Part shown: positions 63,977 through 64,000 of the stretch, piece after piece
Numbering within the stretch: the stretch's first letter is position 1
Layout: each line of letters starts with the position of its first letter
NCBI GenBank assembly: GCA_031266555.1
Contig: JAISAU010000010.1
Coordinates: 1 to 64,000 of the forward strand
Reading direction: 5' to 3'
DNA length: 64,000 nucleotides
DNA from: Campylobacteraceae bacterium
GTDB lineage: Bacteria > Campylobacterota > Campylobacteria > Campylobacterales > Campylobacteraceae
Translations under genes and position numbers: made by a program
The notes under the pieces: generated by a model
Seen by the model: the letters and a program-made list of their open reading frames with translations, nothing else
What the model was told of the DNA's origin: nothing
Databases searched by the model: none

Positions 63977-64000
63977 TAAAACTCGTATCTGAAGTTCGCG
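63977..64000 (-). CDS. End of a probable outer-membrane protein gene (partial)
   Basis: Reading left from the window edge gives ANFRYEF and then TAA near 63977. An aromatic alternating end with terminal Phe is the signature of outer-membrane beta-barrels such as porins or TonB receptors. Only seven codons are visible, so this is tentative. Confidence 0.35.

Overview
The window is an AT-rich chromosomal segment from a member of the Campylobacterota, most likely a Campylobacteraceae relative. The clearest evidence is gene order. The leftward run clpB / ctpA / purC / purS / purQ / SH3-domain protein / plsC / htpG, and the rightward run rpmH-rnpA-yidD-yidC-jag-mnmE followed by Sel1 genes and purL, both match arrangements I know from Campylobacter jejuni. 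Species cannot be named from the sequence.

Layout. 1-2190: accessory debris (end of a Sel1 gene, an RHS/YD-repeat remnant) and an intact beta-helix protein resembling phage tail or adhesin proteins. 2190-11800: chaperones HtpG and ClpB flanking a purine and envelope operon; the clpB promoter carries a probable HspR/HAIR operator. 11800-13700: gene-poor, with one lipoprotein. 13728-18348: L34, RNase P protein, membrane insertion (YidD, YidC), KhpB/Jag and MnmE. Here rnpA and mnmE have no ATG/GTG/TTG at the expected start and seem to begin at ATT and ATA. 18371-29600: two Sel1 genes (one frameshifted), purL, an outer-membrane barrel, a reverse-transcriptase-like remnant, a second lipoprotein of the 12.6-kb family, tRNA-Thr, dispersed repeats, a MalY/PatB aminotransferase, purH, a GLUG-repeat lipoprotein and a purT fragment. 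29590-35230: ABC-F ATPase, a putative siderophore esterase with a Fur-box-like site, M48 protease, PrmC and a small membrane protein.

35487-61743 is a large accessory module: a divergent type IV secretion system (T4SS) with a DotL/VirD4-like coupling ATPase, a Ycf46-like AAA+ ATPase, VirB9-, VirB7-, VirB10-, VirB8-, VirB1-, VirB4-, VirB2- and VirB6/DotA-like proteins, and many unrecognised secreted or membrane proteins. Most adjacent genes overlap by a few bases, so the core reads as one operon. I see no relaxase, integrase or VirB11 in the window, so it may be a secretion or domesticated system, or part of a larger element. The most unusual part is 52.27-57.27 kb. The last ~180 codons of the DotA/VirB6-like gene occur twice more as free-standing ORFs. 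Each begins with a short leader of 12-residue LHVR repeats (from the DNA palindrome TTACATGTAAGA) and alternates with a secreted ankyrin-like protein. The copies differ mostly at silent positions, which suggests selection to keep the proteins. Tail-anchored coiled-coil proteins sit at both ends of the module. 61763-64000: a PilJ-type sensor protein, a Crp/Fnr regulator and the end of a probable outer-membrane protein gene.

The palindrome TACATGTA is scattered through genes and gaps alike (about 30 copies counted by eye) but is nearly absent from the T4SS core, which fits a separate origin for that DNA.
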